The position numbers were made by a program, and so were the translations under genes. Positions 21,367 through 32,248 of a stretch of 64,000 nucleotides of DNA are shown here, piece by piece. The notes beneath the pieces are model-generated. The model did not search any database and was not told the DNA's origin. It was given only the letters and a program-made list of their open reading frames with translations. How positions within the stretch are numbered: the first letter of the stretch is position 1; the number at the start of each line of letters is the position of its first letter. The stretch is taken from the NCBI GenBank assembly GCA_031213475.1, contig JARUPZ010000026.1:2870823-2934822 (forward strand), in the 5' to 3' direction. The stretch is from Nereocystis luetkeana. Its lineage: Eukaryota; Sar; Phaeophyceae; Laminariales; Laminariaceae.

Positions 21367-23025
21367 AAGCTCTGGGAAAAAAATGTAAGGGCCGTGTACG
21401 ATGTGCTGACATTTACACACAAGCGGTTTTTACGACGTTCGCCCAGAATGGCTTTGACGAGCGAATATTATACGTACGTACGAGTTTGGTAATTGCACCG
21501 CGCGCGCAATAAAAACATGCAGAAAAAAGTCAAGTGACTCCTGATCCCTCTTGAGGTGGCTGAGGCGATCGACCGACCGACCGACGATCAGATCCTCGAG
21601 AAATTTCTTTGGATCTACGATCAACGGCCGTCTGTCTACCAACGCACACCCGTACAGGCTGGGCCAGTCACGCCAAGACCAGGCCTGCGGTTAGTCAACC
21701 ATTTGAGGCTCTTGTGCCTCCAAATTTGGCAACAACAGAGTGTTACTGGACCGGCAGCGCATTTGCCGACGTTACGAGTAATTGTTTTGGAATCCCGACT
21801 TGATGTCGCCGAGAAATTTCTGAAACAAAAAAAACAAATCTTCCGCCAAACATTCGTCAAACGTCAACACTGACTTCCATACGAAAGTCCGCTTGCACGA
21901 TGCCGCTTGTGCTCGGTGTGAGCATTCCTTGAGACATGCCCCAACGATCGATACCCTTTACCATGGCCGTGTACCAGAAATGTATGACGGTACTTTACAA
22001 AGCTAATCCAATCAAGATATTACGATGACATAAATAAAGTCCGCGACTCTCGCACCGATTTTTTTTTTTTTGACCTGCATCTTGGATACGCCTTTCTTAC
22101 GGGCAAAAGAAAGGAATGCTCCTACTGCACCATCCTTCATTTATATTTTGTCAGTTTTGGTCGAAAACAGTGTTGCCTTCTCGGGGTATCGCGCCGTTAT
22201 TGGTACCAGATCGTTGCATATCCCGGTGATTTTGCTTTGTTGGTGTTTTTTTTTATTAAAAATTTGATAGCTAGGCACGTCTTCTGTTCGCCGGTAGACT
22301 GGAATGAAGGTTGTTGGGGAGTACGAATTCGGCCGAGGGTTGTTAGTTCGATAAGAAAAAACAACTAATCACGTCGGAGGGTATCGTACAGGTGGCCTAT
22401 GTTGTTTTTTAAAGCGTTCCTTAGCTCCCGAAAAAGAGGAAGAAAAAAAAAAAAGTGCTGCAGTGATCAATCGGTCGGGAAACTATGATGAAGCACGTGT
22501 CAAAAATGTCATATCAAAGCTCGGAAAAACGGACTGAGGACGTGCGAGACCAACTAAAAAGCGTGACCAACTCGACAGCTGGTCTTGGCTGGCCCAGCTC
22601 GTAGCATGCGCAGAGCTTGCAAAAAGACGCGAGATTAAAGAGAAAAAAATGGGAATTTCCATCTCTTTCTCTTCTTTTCTGTTTCTATTTCTCAAAGATG
22701 ATAGCGACAGCCAAACTTTTTTACTGACGCAACCCGGCTGTGCTCATTTACCGTGCTACAGGTCTGTCGGTGTGCGTATTCATGTTTGGGCTTGTGCGTG
22801 TGTGAGGTGCGCGTGTTGGACGGATGTGACCCCCCCCCCCCCCCCTCCCCCCAGCCCCGTTCCGAAAGGAATGCAAGGCAAGCAACAAACGAGCAACCCC
22901 CTCCTCCCCCCTCCCAATTTCTCTGCGAGTACGAGCTCCGAGTACCGAGGATCTCGGCTTTGAAATGAGACACAGGCTACGATACGCTAAAAAAACATGA
23001 ACCTGTAATACACAACTGGCATATA

Positions 23026-23062
<37 letters not shown>

Positions 23063-23424
23063 CATGCATGCACAGGGATGCGTATTACGCGTTACGCGTT
23101 CGTTCGCACATTGACCAAGACGTCTGCAAACGTTTTTTCTTAAATGACCCATTGAGGGAAAACACTCCACATACTGTGGAAACCCCTTGCGTATTCCTTC
23201 GGCTAGGCTTGCTGTCAAGTTTTTTTCCGGTTGACGTTCGCGAGCGACGTTCGCACGGCAACTTTGATGCGAACTTCGGATTTACGTACGTAGCGCACTT
23301 TTTTCAGCTGCAACACTCTTTCCTGGACACATACCTGTACATATTTGGTGCCTGGTATAGGCGTATGGCAGACCTCGTCAAGGTGGTGGGGTCAGCAAGG
23401 GAATACCCCAACCTGTGGGCGAAC
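21367..23424. other. 2 kb with no recognised gene
   Basis: Holds a C-rich run (22830-22852) and an (AT)n microsatellite (23031-23059). Frames of up to 156 codons overlap on both strands and are unrecognised. Confidence 0.35.
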
Positions 23425-23850
23425 TGCACCACCTGCATCTCATCACAACGATCATAATCAGGTTAACGTGATCACGAGTAGCATCAAGATTGTCAGACTA
23501 CACCACTATTAATATTAATACATCGTACCTGGTAGTCTATTACCTGGTATACGAGTAGACTACTAAAACCAACATAAATAATATTCGTTTTAGGTATTAT
23601 CTATATACCTGAAACCTGGATTTATACATCGAAATGCAACCGCTGCATCTCATCACAACGATCATGATCAGGCTACGCGTGATATTATTGGCATCATGAT
23701 TATTAGACTTCAGCAGTAGTCTATTTACAGAACACTGCCTGGTATTGAATCATAAAAACACTGACAATATATATCTTCGTTTTACGAATATACCTGGATA
23801 CCCGGTATATATGACGCACCTGATACCTGGAATCATACACCAGGTATACT
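23425..23850. repeat. ~215 bp diverged tandem duplication
   Basis: GCATCTCATCACAACGATCA at 23435 recurs at 23649, followed in both units by ATAATATTCGTTTTA-like and ATACCTGGA-like blocks. Confidence 0.7.
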
Positions 23851-24441
23851 ATCACATTTAAAAGGACAACAGCAGTAGTACCTTAAACTTACCAGGTATA
23901 CTCGTATATCACAACAAAATATTTTGTTACACACCGACGTTCTAGGGACAGACTATCGTTACTTGATAGGAAAAATTGGCAGTGCTTTACCGTATTATAC
24001 ACTGGCAAAATGTATTATAGGCGAATTCTCCTACGAAGTATAGCATGCGTGTGTGGTGGCATCCGTGGCATGTTGCGAACACTAATGTCGCACAGATTCT
24101 TTATATACGTACACACATCGGTCTCACAAGAATCCCCTTTTTTGATGTTACACATAACTAATCCATACCGGAGACCACACAGCACAAAAATATCATGCAC
24201 GTACCAGGTGTACTACGACGAGGTACGTACGATATAACTCGTGAACTACGACAGTAGGTTGTGTGAGAATTTGCCCTCTGGTGCCAGCATCATACATTCA
24301 TATTCATCTGCCCCAGGTCCTATTAGGGACTACCGCCGGAAGGATGCGAGCCATCCCCCCCCCCCCCCGAGACCGATTTTAAAAGCTCGATTGCTCCGGG
24401 GATGCGGAACGGGGGAGATGGTTTCGAGACGACCTCGTCCT
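23851..24441. other. unassigned sequence
   Basis: Nothing recognised; TACCAGGTATAC-type words around 23890; C run 24355-24369. Confidence 0.35.
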
Positions 24442-24555
24442 ATTATGGGGGGCAACAGTAAATAGGACACAAATACTGTTACTAAAAATGGGGAAATATA
24501 TACCTGGTAGGTTTTTGTCTGTACCGTAGGTCCTATTTACTATGGCCCCCCGCAA
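24442..24555 (+). mobile_element. M1 MITE copy with TACCTGGTA insert
   Basis: TTATGGGGGGCAACAGTAAA to TTACTATGGCCCCCCGCAA; core carries TACCTGGTA at 24501-24509. Confidence 0.82.
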
Positions 24556-24596
24556 TAGCGAGAGCATTCCCTGGACTAGTCGGTCGGTCGGTTTTC

Positions 24597-24736
24597 TCTT
24601 GGCCTTTCGGTTGTATCACAGAGCAATCGAGCTTTCAAATTAGGTCAATACGCATGTATGGGGGGGTCTTGGCCTTTCGGTTGTATCACAGAGCAATCGA
24701 GCTTTCAAAATAGGTCAATACGCATGTATGGGGGAG
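24597..24736. repeat. 70 bp tandem duplication
   Basis: TCTTGGCCTTTCGGTTGTAT begins at 24597 and 24667; the units differ by only a few bases and end in a G run. Confidence 0.9.
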
Positions 24737-24934
24737 GGGGGGGGGGGTTGTTCGATGGCTCGCATCCTCACGGTAGGTGACAGCCCTGTGAGCGCTCACT
24801 GCAAGCACTGCACTCTGTGCTTGAAACCAAAATCTGACTTCGATGCCAGGTGTTTTGTACCAACAAGGGTACAATTTAGTGCATTCATTCCTTGACGGGT
24901 CGAGTCGTGACATGGTGTTTGTGAACATTCACCG

Positions 24935-25255
24935 CTGTGGCCACGAATATAAGGACCCCTTGTCTTCATTTTAATGTATAAACGGTGTTCAGAATTTCTG
25001 GCCGTAAATATAAGAAACGCTTTGTCTTCCCATTTAGTGTTTTTCTGACCGTAAATATAATGAACGCTTGTCTTATGTTAATAAATAATGTTTTTCAGGC
25101 CGTAAATATAAGAAACGCTTTGCCTCCTTTATATGTTTCTGGCCGTAAATATAAGGGATGCTGTGTCTTCATAGAAAGGTTTTTCTGGCCGTAAATATAA
25201 AACCCTGTGTCTTCATATCAAACGTATAAACGGTGCTTATATTTCCGACCATAGT
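24935..25255. repeat. ~45-64 bp minisatellite, 6 units
   Basis: GGCCGTAAATATAAGAAACG recurs near 25002, 25050, 25099, 25142 and 25187, after a first CACGAATATAAGGACC unit at 24940. Related in spirit (AATATAAGGACC) to the array that holds LINE-R. Confidence 0.75.
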
Positions 25256-25571
25256 GGTAAGCATTCGATTTCAGGAGAAGCGTCAGAACGATGCGCTCGT
25301 TATGCATCGATCGTTACCTCGAGGGAAATCAACCAAATGGATACATCGACACCTGGCGTTTTTCAGCTGGTTTGGAAGGCGTTTACGTGGCGTTTTTCGG
25401 CTTGTAAGGAAGGCGTGTCTGTTTCGGGATGTAAATGTAGTATCCTCCTCCACCCGAGGATTTTGGCTTCAGAATAAATTAGCGTTTCACATTATATACG
25501 GGTACGAGTATACAAGAGACGTGAAACTTGAACTGCGTACTTTCGCCCAAGTTACAACTGCTTGATCTTCT
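25256..25571. other. unassigned sequence
   Basis: Nothing recognised. Confidence 0.3.
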
Positions 25572-25668
25572 TAACCCCTTTAGAACCGCAGTCCCGTTTG
25601 GGGACAAAACTACTTGAAATTTGAATGGTTTGTCCCCAGAACTGGACTGCGGTTCTAAAAGGGTTAAG
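25572..25668. mobile_element. M2 MITE copy with TTAA flanks
   Basis: TTAACCCCTTTAGAACCGCA to CTGCGGTTCTAAAAGGGTTAA. Confidence 0.87.
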
Positions 25669-25928
25669 GGCCCTCTCCGAGCGAAAAGTACAAGAGCGCT
25701 GCACTCTTCAAAAATATCAAATCCGTTTGTTTTTTCGGTTGCAACACTTACTTTAAGCACAATTTCGACCTCTCAAGACTCCCTCCCTACCGAAAAAGTT
25801 ATCCAGTTCTAATGCCCAGGCCATCCCCCTCACGTCAGAGCACGAGAGCGAAGGTCACAAACACGTTGCTTTTTACGCCCGGCGCCGGATTGATCCGACG
25901 CCTTTTGCATTCATGAAAAATGCTTCCT

Positions 25929-26025
25929 TTAACCCCTTTCAGGACCCCAGTCCCGTTTTGGGGGGCAAACTACTTATATTTAGAGTGTTTTGTCCCCACA
26001 TACGGGAGGGCGGTTCTAAAAACAA
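25929..26025. mobile_element. M2 MITE copy
   Basis: TTAACCCCTTTCAGGACCCC to GGGCGGTTCTAAAAAC; right end decayed. Confidence 0.8.
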
Positions 26026-26639
26026 AACTTCCCGTACCTATGATAAATATACGCATATAGACGAAAATGAAAAACGGAAGCGTCGTGTCAAGCTGCTGAT
26101 ACTGCTGTTTTGACTCGGATTTTCGTCCCCAACACCGAGCACTATGGAACCTGTGGTGCGGGAACCTAACTGTACCTGGGCCTCTACTGACTGTAGTTCG
26201 GCCGTCCGTATCGTCCTTACGCGGCCACGGCAGAGTGCAGATACCAGACACCAAACAGGAGCTCCGGAAATACCAAACTTCTCGCTGCTGAGCGAATTTC
26301 GATGTGTGATGCAAAAACAGGAAAGGCTGCCGTCTCTTGCAGAACCGAGGGCCCCAACACCTATTTCCTACAGACAAAAACGAGCACGCTATGCGTTGAT
26401 CGGGAGATGGTCTGAGGACTACAGCAGTACTGGAACTATGCCGTATTCCGTGAGGAGTCGTGATATGTCGTTATTGTACCGTGTACCAGAAACAACAGAA
26501 TCAATGAGAATTGCTGCTGTAAAAAAACACGAGATAATCCTAGATTTGAAATCTTGGATCTGAAACACCCCGAGTGTAAACAATTTCGTTGTTTTTAGGC
26601 CGAAGGGGCCCCTTGTTTTTTACAATTTTGCAGCTGTGT
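26026..26639. other. unassigned sequence
   Basis: A 139-codon plus-strand frame (26144-26563) has no recognised domain and is not called as a gene. Confidence 0.35.
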
Positions 26640-26838
26640 GCGTACGCGCGCATGCTAGACAGAATGTGTATGTCGTGTCTGTCGTACCCGATACGGCGGT
26701 GACGTGTGGTGTGTTGTAGTTCAGTGACCACAGGGGAGTATATATTGATACCTGCTGGGCAGGATTCGAGAATCGGCCATAGTCTCGTGCTGGATACGGA
26801 CGGGCAAACGAACGGTTTGATGTGCAACCCACACACAC
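26640..26838 (+). mobile_element. diverged CA-retroposon with (CA)n tail
   Basis: ATGTCGTGTCTGTCGTACCC, GTGCTGGATACGGACGGGCA and AACGGTTTGATGTGCAACCC match the CA-retroposon in order, ending in (CA)n at 26829-26838. 5' truncated. Confidence 0.65.
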
Positions 26839-26892
26839 ACAAAGAAAATGTTTGTCTCGTGTCGTGCTCCGACTACATAGCTTAGCGTCATG

Positions 26893-27163
26893 TGTGTGTG
26901 TGTGTTCCTCACATTAAACCGTTATTTTTATGACATACAACCGTCGACACCCAGCACAGAGTTAGTAGATATTCATATTTAATCGTGTCCTTGTCGATTC
27001 ATTTCAACCCTACTGTAGGCACGAGAGATACAAGCTCTTGTGGTCACAAAACTACGGCTCGGAGATACGTACACGTCTGTGTAATGCATTACGTAAGCAG
27101 AGTGGGCAGTGCAATATCATGTCATCGTACTCAGTACGACAAGCACAACATACACATTCTATT
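26893..27163 (-). mobile_element. CA-retroposon copy, opposite orientation
   Basis: (TG)n, then TTCCTCACATTAAACCG, CCGTCGACACCCAGC and GTCATCGTACTC...GACAAGCACAACAT. It lies tail-to-tail with 26640-26838 and is cut at its far end by an M1. Confidence 0.7.
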
Positions 27164-27270
27164 ATTGCGGGGGGCCATAGTGAATAGGGCCGAATATTGT
27201 TAGTAAAAATGGTTAAATATATAGGTTTTTATGTATGCCATGGGTCCTATTAACTATGGTCCCCCGTAAT
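27164..27270 (+). mobile_element. M1 MITE nested at CA-retroposon
   Basis: TTGCGGGGGGCCATAGTGAA to AACTATGGTCCCCCGTAAT, flanked by TA. Confidence 0.86.
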
Positions 27271-27895
27271 AGCAGCATGCTTCAAAAGAGAGAAACATCG
27301 AAAAGAAACAAACGAAAACCCTGTACTCGTAGCCTTTTTTTTACCTGGTAAATGGTTCTAATCATGTAGATGGTGGCAACGAAACTTGACAACGATTAAG
27401 AACGAGAGAATCCAAGATTCAGGGCTGGCATATATACAGCAGTACTCCACTCGTACGCACGTGTGCTCGATGACGTTGGGCGCTGTTGAAAAGCAACACC
27501 AACGGCAACCACAACTACAACGAACGGAAAGAACGAAAACTCCAAATCGAAATTTGGAATTCGGAAACCACCTTGCAAATTACAACACACCTGGTCGAAA
27601 ACAAACGAAAAAGAAAGAAATCGAAAAATCCGATACTACTACTGTATGACTATATTGTCGAGTCCGCGGGGGGCGGGGGGCGCAACTCACGAGTTTTGTA
27701 GTCAAGAGGCGTGCGTTTAATTGAGCGGGCTTCACCACCTTTTGGATTTGATATTGGAGTCACGGGTTTCCAAAAGAAGAGGCTATGTGTAGTCTCGCCG
27801 ATACCCCGAAAAATCATCAAAAATAGAAGTAGACTCCACCCGATGCGAGAAGGGTTAACCGATGGTGTCATTGTAGGAGCAGTGTATCCCCCCTG
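27271..27895. other. unassigned sequence
   Basis: A-rich with several short frames; nothing recognised. Confidence 0.3.
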
Positions 27896-28050
27896 CCCTG
27901 TGTGTGTTCTTCAGATTAAACCGTTCTTTCTACCCGTCGACATCCAACACAACCAGTGTCCGCGCCGATTCTTCACTCCGGCGAGATAAAGAGATCCCAG
28001 GGAAGATATATGACACGGTCAAAAAAACTACGACACATACGTACCTGTAT
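27896..28050 (-). mobile_element. truncated CA-retroposon
   Basis: TGTGTGTGTTCTTCAGATTA, CCGTCGACATCCAACACAAC and CGATTCTTCACTCC match the tail-proximal part of the family. Confidence 0.75.
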
Positions 28051-28128
28051 AGATACTGCCTGGTACATGTTTCAGTGGCTTCGCCTTGCTTCGTGATTCC
28101 GAGGACGCACCATTAATAGTCGTATGGT

Positions 28129-28225
28129 TTAACCCTTTTAGAACCGCAGTCCCGTTCTGGGGACAAACCAGTCAAATTTCAAGTAGTTTTGTCCCCAAAC
28201 GGGACCGCGGTTCTAAAGGGGTTAA
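28129..28225. mobile_element. M2 MITE with TTAA on both sides
   Basis: TTAACCCTTTTAGAACCGCA to ACCGCGGTTCTAAAGGGG followed by TTAA. By eye identical to the element at 13241-13337. This is the clearest TTAA-flanked copy. Confidence 0.9.
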
Positions 28226-28849
28226 AATCGGCCTGCCCCCTCATATACCGCTATCGCGACTACCCGTGCGTGTTCGGTCCGATTTCGTCCACGTACAGGA
28301 GGACAGGAATCAAGGCATACACACGTACACACGTAGGAGCACGGTCCGTGGCCCTCACAAACAGGCAGGAGCTTCATGCGGGACTCTGCTGTCGTACCGT
28401 GGTTGTTGGTTGCAACGTACAATAAAAGCTTGAGGCCTGGAAGGACAGCGTGACACACACAAGCCAGCAGCAGAGCAAACATCTCAAAAAGATCAACGTG
28501 TGGGGTTTGCGTTGTCCTGGTAGGCTCTGCCTCGGCGGACACGTATCCCCCATGTTACTCGCTGGATATCGCGACTTTGAAATTCCAGAGCACGCGCAGT
28601 GGACCTCGGTCGGGGTCCAAACCTGAAAACCGTGCGTACATGCGGCGCCTCGTGTGCGTGCGCCGCCGCCGAGAACATGAGAAAAGAACCCCGGCCAACT
28701 TACTAGAGAAGGAAAAATCCCGATGTTACAAAAAAAAAAAAAAAGATAAATACCTGGTACACATATGTACGTACATTTAAAAACGAACATGCGACTATTA
28801 TTGCTGTATACCAGGTATGTAGCAGGCAAAAGACTACTCATAACCTACC
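28226..28849. other. unassigned sequence
   Basis: Open frames up to 155 codons with no recognised domain; poly(A) 28731-28744. Confidence 0.3.
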
Positions 28850-28912
28850 CCCTTAAGGGCCGCACTCCCACTACGTGCGACTGCTGCTGTGGGGACAAAA
28901 CGCTTCGAGTGT
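28850..28912. mobile_element. M2 half copy
   Basis: CCCTTAAGGGCCGCACTCCC followed by GTGGGGACAAAACG; the right arm is absent. The interior holds an extra TACGTGCGACTGCTGCTG segment. Confidence 0.5.
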
Positions 28913-29054
28913 GAGTCAAATTTTCGAGTCAAATTATGTAGGTACACGTACAGCAGTGGTCCGTGCAGTACTTCCTGACAGGCTTGAGTGGTAATTTTGT
29001 GCGCTACTGCTATTAATAGCTGCTGACGTCGCCAGTCCCCCTCCATCTCCGATT

Positions 29055-29575
29055 GGGATTTTGTGTGTGTGTTTGAGTGTGTGTGTTCTTCACATTAAAC
29101 CGTTCTTTCTACCCGTCGACATCCAGCACAACCAGTGTCCGTGCCGATTCTTCAATCCTAAAAGAGATACAAGTTCTGTGGTCACAAAGCTACGCCACAA
29201 TTCGATGCGAGTCGACGAGGGAAGAAAAGGCTGAAATCTTCTCGCGATAAAAATGAAGGCACGTACCGTAGCGGGAAGGGGGGAGAAGAGCCTGCTATGT
29301 GACCCCGGATCTGAGTTACGAGTTGGAAGGAGAGAGAGAAGAAGATGTGCGAAGATAATGAATGGGATGGAAAAAAAAAAAAAAAAAAAAAAAAAAAAAC
29401 AGCGATACTACGTTGCCACGTACTGGTATGCAGTAAGCACAGCAGTGGGCAATGTAATGTCATGTCATGATACAGGACGACATACACGTTCTATTGAAAT
29501 AGAGAAACGAAAGAAAACAATCAAAGAGAAAACAAAAACAAAGACAAATCGAAAGAGAAAAAGAGAAAAGAAAAC
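29055..29575 (-). mobile_element. CA-retroposon split by SINE-A
   Basis: The tail-proximal part (29066-29195: TG-rich, TTCTTCACATTAAACCG, CCGTCGACATCCAGC, GTGGTCACAAAGCTACGCCA) and the distal part (29401-29575: GCGATACTACGTTGCCACG to AAAGAAAACAATCAAAGAG) are contiguous in the 33586 copy. The SINE-A at 29196-29399 lies between them. Confidence 0.85.
29196..29399 (+). mobile_element. 5'-truncated SINE-A nested in CA-retroposon
   Basis: Begins mid-element at CACAATTCGATGCGAGTCG and runs through ATGAAGGCACGTACCG, GATCTGAGTTACGAG and GTGCGAAGATAATGAATGG to a ~30 base poly(A). Confidence 0.9.
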
Positions 29576-30314
29576 TTTGGGCTGCAACGACTATTTTATG
29601 GTACCGGTACAAGTTGTCACACTATCGTGCTATTACTATTAATATTAATAGTACGCATGATTTCATGTGATCGTACTATTAATAGTGCATAGACGAGGGG
29701 GTGGATGGAGTGAGCTGCTAGAGATGCTCTGCGAGTCATAACAGTACGCGCGTCTCCAGCAGGGTGCCCGTCTCTCTGCTTGGCATGGATTGAGGCAACA
29801 ACAACGAACCAAACGTCCGAGTTTCAAGAGGCCGTAAACAAAACAAAAAATTGAAACATTCAAAATTCAAAAATCCAACACGCCAGATCATCATCAGTCG
29901 GGTCTGGCAGTCACAAGAAGAAAACTCAAAATCAGGTTGAAACAAGCCCCTAGAGGCATACCTGGTACATGTTTGTCGCTTTCGTCACTAATTTTGGTCG
30001 TTTTCTTCTCGACTTCTTGTATTGATTCGATTTGATTTGATTTGATTTAAATAAACGTTGAAACTTAGAAAAACAAAAACAAAAACAAAAAAAGAGCAAA
30101 GAGAAACTTGAGCACCACTATAATAATACAAGGTACCTCCAAGGTACCTGGTATATACGTACGTATTTACAGCAGTACCTGGTACGTATTGTGATATCCA
30201 TAACCGCATGCCAGGTATAAGCTTTTCATCCCATAATCGCATTTTAACCTCAAAATGGTTACTTAAATTGATGGGTTTTAAGAAGCGGGTCGTGCAAGTA
30301 TCATATTATCACAT
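29576..30314. other. unassigned sequence
   Basis: Nothing recognised; TTAATATTAATAGTA near 29637, GATTTGATTTGATTTGATTT at 30029-30048. Confidence 0.3.
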
Positions 30315-30548
30315 TATAGACTGAGGTTCTCGTACTTGGGCGGCCTGCAACCGCGTTTCGAGGACAAACTACTTGAAATTACAGCAGTAGTGTCTGATAG
30401 TGTTGCGAAGTTTTGCGGTTCAACCAACCTGTAGCTAGCTGAACCTCTTCTTGGCACCGCACTGCTGTCGAAAAAAACAACAAACATTTTGAGGCAAAAT
30501 TTCATGCATTTTTTTCCCAAAATCAGAGTCCGGTCCTGAAAGGATTAA
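30315..30548. mobile_element. M2 MITE with internal insertion
   Basis: Left half GAGGTTCTCGTACTTGGGCG...GAGGACAAACTACTTGAAATT and right half CCCAAAATCAGAGTCCGGTC...TGAAAGGATTAA are separated by ~140 unrelated bases. The sequence at the break reads AATTACAGCAGTAGTG, where other copies read AATTAGAGTG. Confidence 0.6.
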
Positions 30549-30589
30549 AAACAAAAACAAAAATCAGAGGGCCTACCGTATATCGCTAT

Positions 30590-30700
30590 CACACCGGGTG
30601 GTGAGATAAAACACCCCCTGGGATGAATTTTCAGAGCCGATTCTCTCCCAAACATGCTTTAAGGGGCGCACCTAACTAAAATGGCGGCTTTGGTGAAGAT
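30590..30700. mobile_element. M3 MITE end fragment
   Basis: CTATCACACCGGGTGGTGAG, AACACCCCCTGG and TTTCAGAGCC resemble one M3 end and adjacent interior; the second end is missing. Confidence 0.55.
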
Positions 30701-30717
30701 CCCATCAAGAGGTGTCC

Positions 30718-30812
30718 ATTATTGTTGTTGTTGTTGTTGTTGTTGTCCATTGTAGTTGTTGCTTTTCTCATGTCCAAAATGTGTCCATTGTTGTTGTTGT
30801 CCATTATGGTTG
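30718..30812. repeat. (TTG)n microsatellite and duplicated block
   Basis: TTGTTGTTG runs with a twice-repeated CCATTGTTGTTG / TTTTTCTCA pattern. Confidence 0.8.
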
Positions 30813-30915
30813 TTGTTTTTCTCACATTAACCCATGTCCATACGAGTATTTTTTATTTTTTATTTTTTGCTCATCCCATCTATTATCTTCGCACATCTTC
30901 TTCTTTCTCTCCTTC

Positions 30916-31403
30916 CCCTTTGTTATTTTTCCTTGTTACTTTCTCCTTGGTTCTTTGTCTTACTCTGTTCACAAGCAGTGGTGTTTTTTGTTATTTCTTC
31001 TTTTTTCCAGCTCGTTCTTTTTCAAGTGTAGGCCACCTCGCCTGCGGGGGGGGGGGCACGACAGATTGTTTCTCTTAGATTTTGCTTTCATTTTTCTTCT
31101 TTTTCTTTTTCGACTTGTCTACCTTGTTTTTGTTTTCTCTTTGATTGTTTCTTTTCGTTTCACTATTTCATAGATTGCGTATGTCGTGCCTGTCGTATCT
31201 AGTATGATGACATGGCTTTGCATTGCCCACTGCAGTTCACACTGCACACGTGGCAACGTAGTATCTCTGTGGCGTAGCTTTGTGACCACAGAACTTGTAT
31301 CTCTTCTAGGATGGAAGAATCGGCACGGACACTGGTTGTGCTGGATGTCGACGGGTAGAAAGAACGGTTTAATGTGAAGAACACACACACACACACACAC
31401 ACA
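30916..31403 (+). mobile_element. full-length CA-retroposon
   Basis: Starts CCTTTGTTATTTTTCCTTG and ends GAAGAACACACACAC with a (CA)n tail. The 33586-34082 copy has the same two ends in opposite orientation, which defines the ~490 bp unit. Internal G run at 31047-31057. No coding capacity. The tail and the truncation at the opposite end suggest retroposition, though no tRNA, 7SL or 5S head is evident. Confidence 0.8.
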
Positions 31404-31682
31404 CTCGTAACTCAGATCCGGGGTCACATAGCAGGCTCTTCTATCCCCTTCCCGCTACGGTACGTGCCTTCATTTTTATCGCGAGAAGATTTCAGCCTTT
31501 TCTTCCCTCGTCGACTCGCATCGAATTGTGCCTACCCACGCTGCAAGGCGCTCTCAACAATTGACTCATTTTTATTTCTATTTTTGCAAATAAAGTCAAA
31601 TGTCCGACCCACCTGGGGCTCGAACCCAGGACTCAACGCAAGCAGAATTCGAGGTTAACCACTTGAACCACCGGGGCGACCA
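31404..31682 (-). mobile_element. SINE-A head and body
   Basis: Reading minus: GGTCGCCCCGGTGGTTCAAG (A-box region TGGTTCAAGTGGTTAA), then the B-box arm, body and ATGAAGGCACGTACCGTAGC. See the enclosing entry for the interruption. Confidence 0.88.
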
Positions 31683-31959
31683 GTATGCGAGTCCGTGGTC
31701 GCACAGGGCAAGCTAGAAAAAAAAACGGAGCGGAAGAATCAATACCTCTCCAGAGAGAAATAAAACATACGAGTCCCCGAATCAAACAATACACGAAAAG
31801 AACAAACAAACGAACAAAGCAGAAACAAAACTGCCAGATACACCTGGTTTTTATACAGGACATGTCACGGCTGACATGCATCGTACACCTCAAAACATTC
31901 AGACGCGTCGCCCTCGGCATTTGCACTCACTCTCCCCGATGCCGAGGCAGATCGTCTCA

Positions 31960-31961
31960 CT

Positions 31962-32001
<40 letters not shown>
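31960..32001. repeat. (CAG)n microsatellite
   Basis: About 12 CAG units. Confidence 0.95.
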
Positions 32002-32003
<2 letters not shown>

Positions 32004-32015
32004 CAGAAAGCACGG

Positions 32016-32068
32016 GTGTGTGTGTGTGTTCTTCACATTAAACCGTTCTTTCTACCCGTCGACATCAC
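32016..32068 (-). mobile_element. CA-retroposon tail fragment
   Basis: (TG)n TTCTTCACATTAAACCG and CTACCCGTCGACATC only; strongly 5' truncated. Confidence 0.75.
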
Positions 32069-32153
32069 AATAATGTCGCTTGCGCCCGTGCCGTGTCTGT
32101 GCCGTTCGACCTCCTTTGCCTTGCATGGCAACACTCGGACACCAACTACTAAT

Positions 32154-32248
32154 AACCCCTTTAGAACCGCAGTCCCGTTTTGGGGACAAACTACTTGAAA
32201 TTAGACTGGTTTGTCCCCAAAACGGGACTGCGGTTCTAAAAGGGTTAA
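32154..32248. mobile_element. M2 MITE copy
   Basis: ACCCCTTTAGAACCGCAGTC to CTGCGGTTCTAAAAGGGTTAA; arms well preserved. Confidence 0.88.

Larger units (their letters stand above)
30868..31682 (-). mobile_element. SINE-A split by CA-retroposon
   Basis: Minus-strand SINE-A. The tRNA-like head and body occupy 31404-31682 and stop at GAGTTACGAG. The last ~45 bp (GAAGAAGATGTGCGAAGATA) lie at 30868-30915. The CA-retroposon between them (30916-31403) accounts for the gap. The head carries a B-box-like GGTTCGAGCCCC. Confidence 0.8.

Noticed and set aside
29182..29487. Recurrent frames containing SHSLSSHIFFSLSFQ and SRLFSPLPATVRAF at 1 kb, 29 kb, 39 kb, 43 kb and 44 kb
   Set aside because: Antisense or sense translations of SINE-A; not a protein family.
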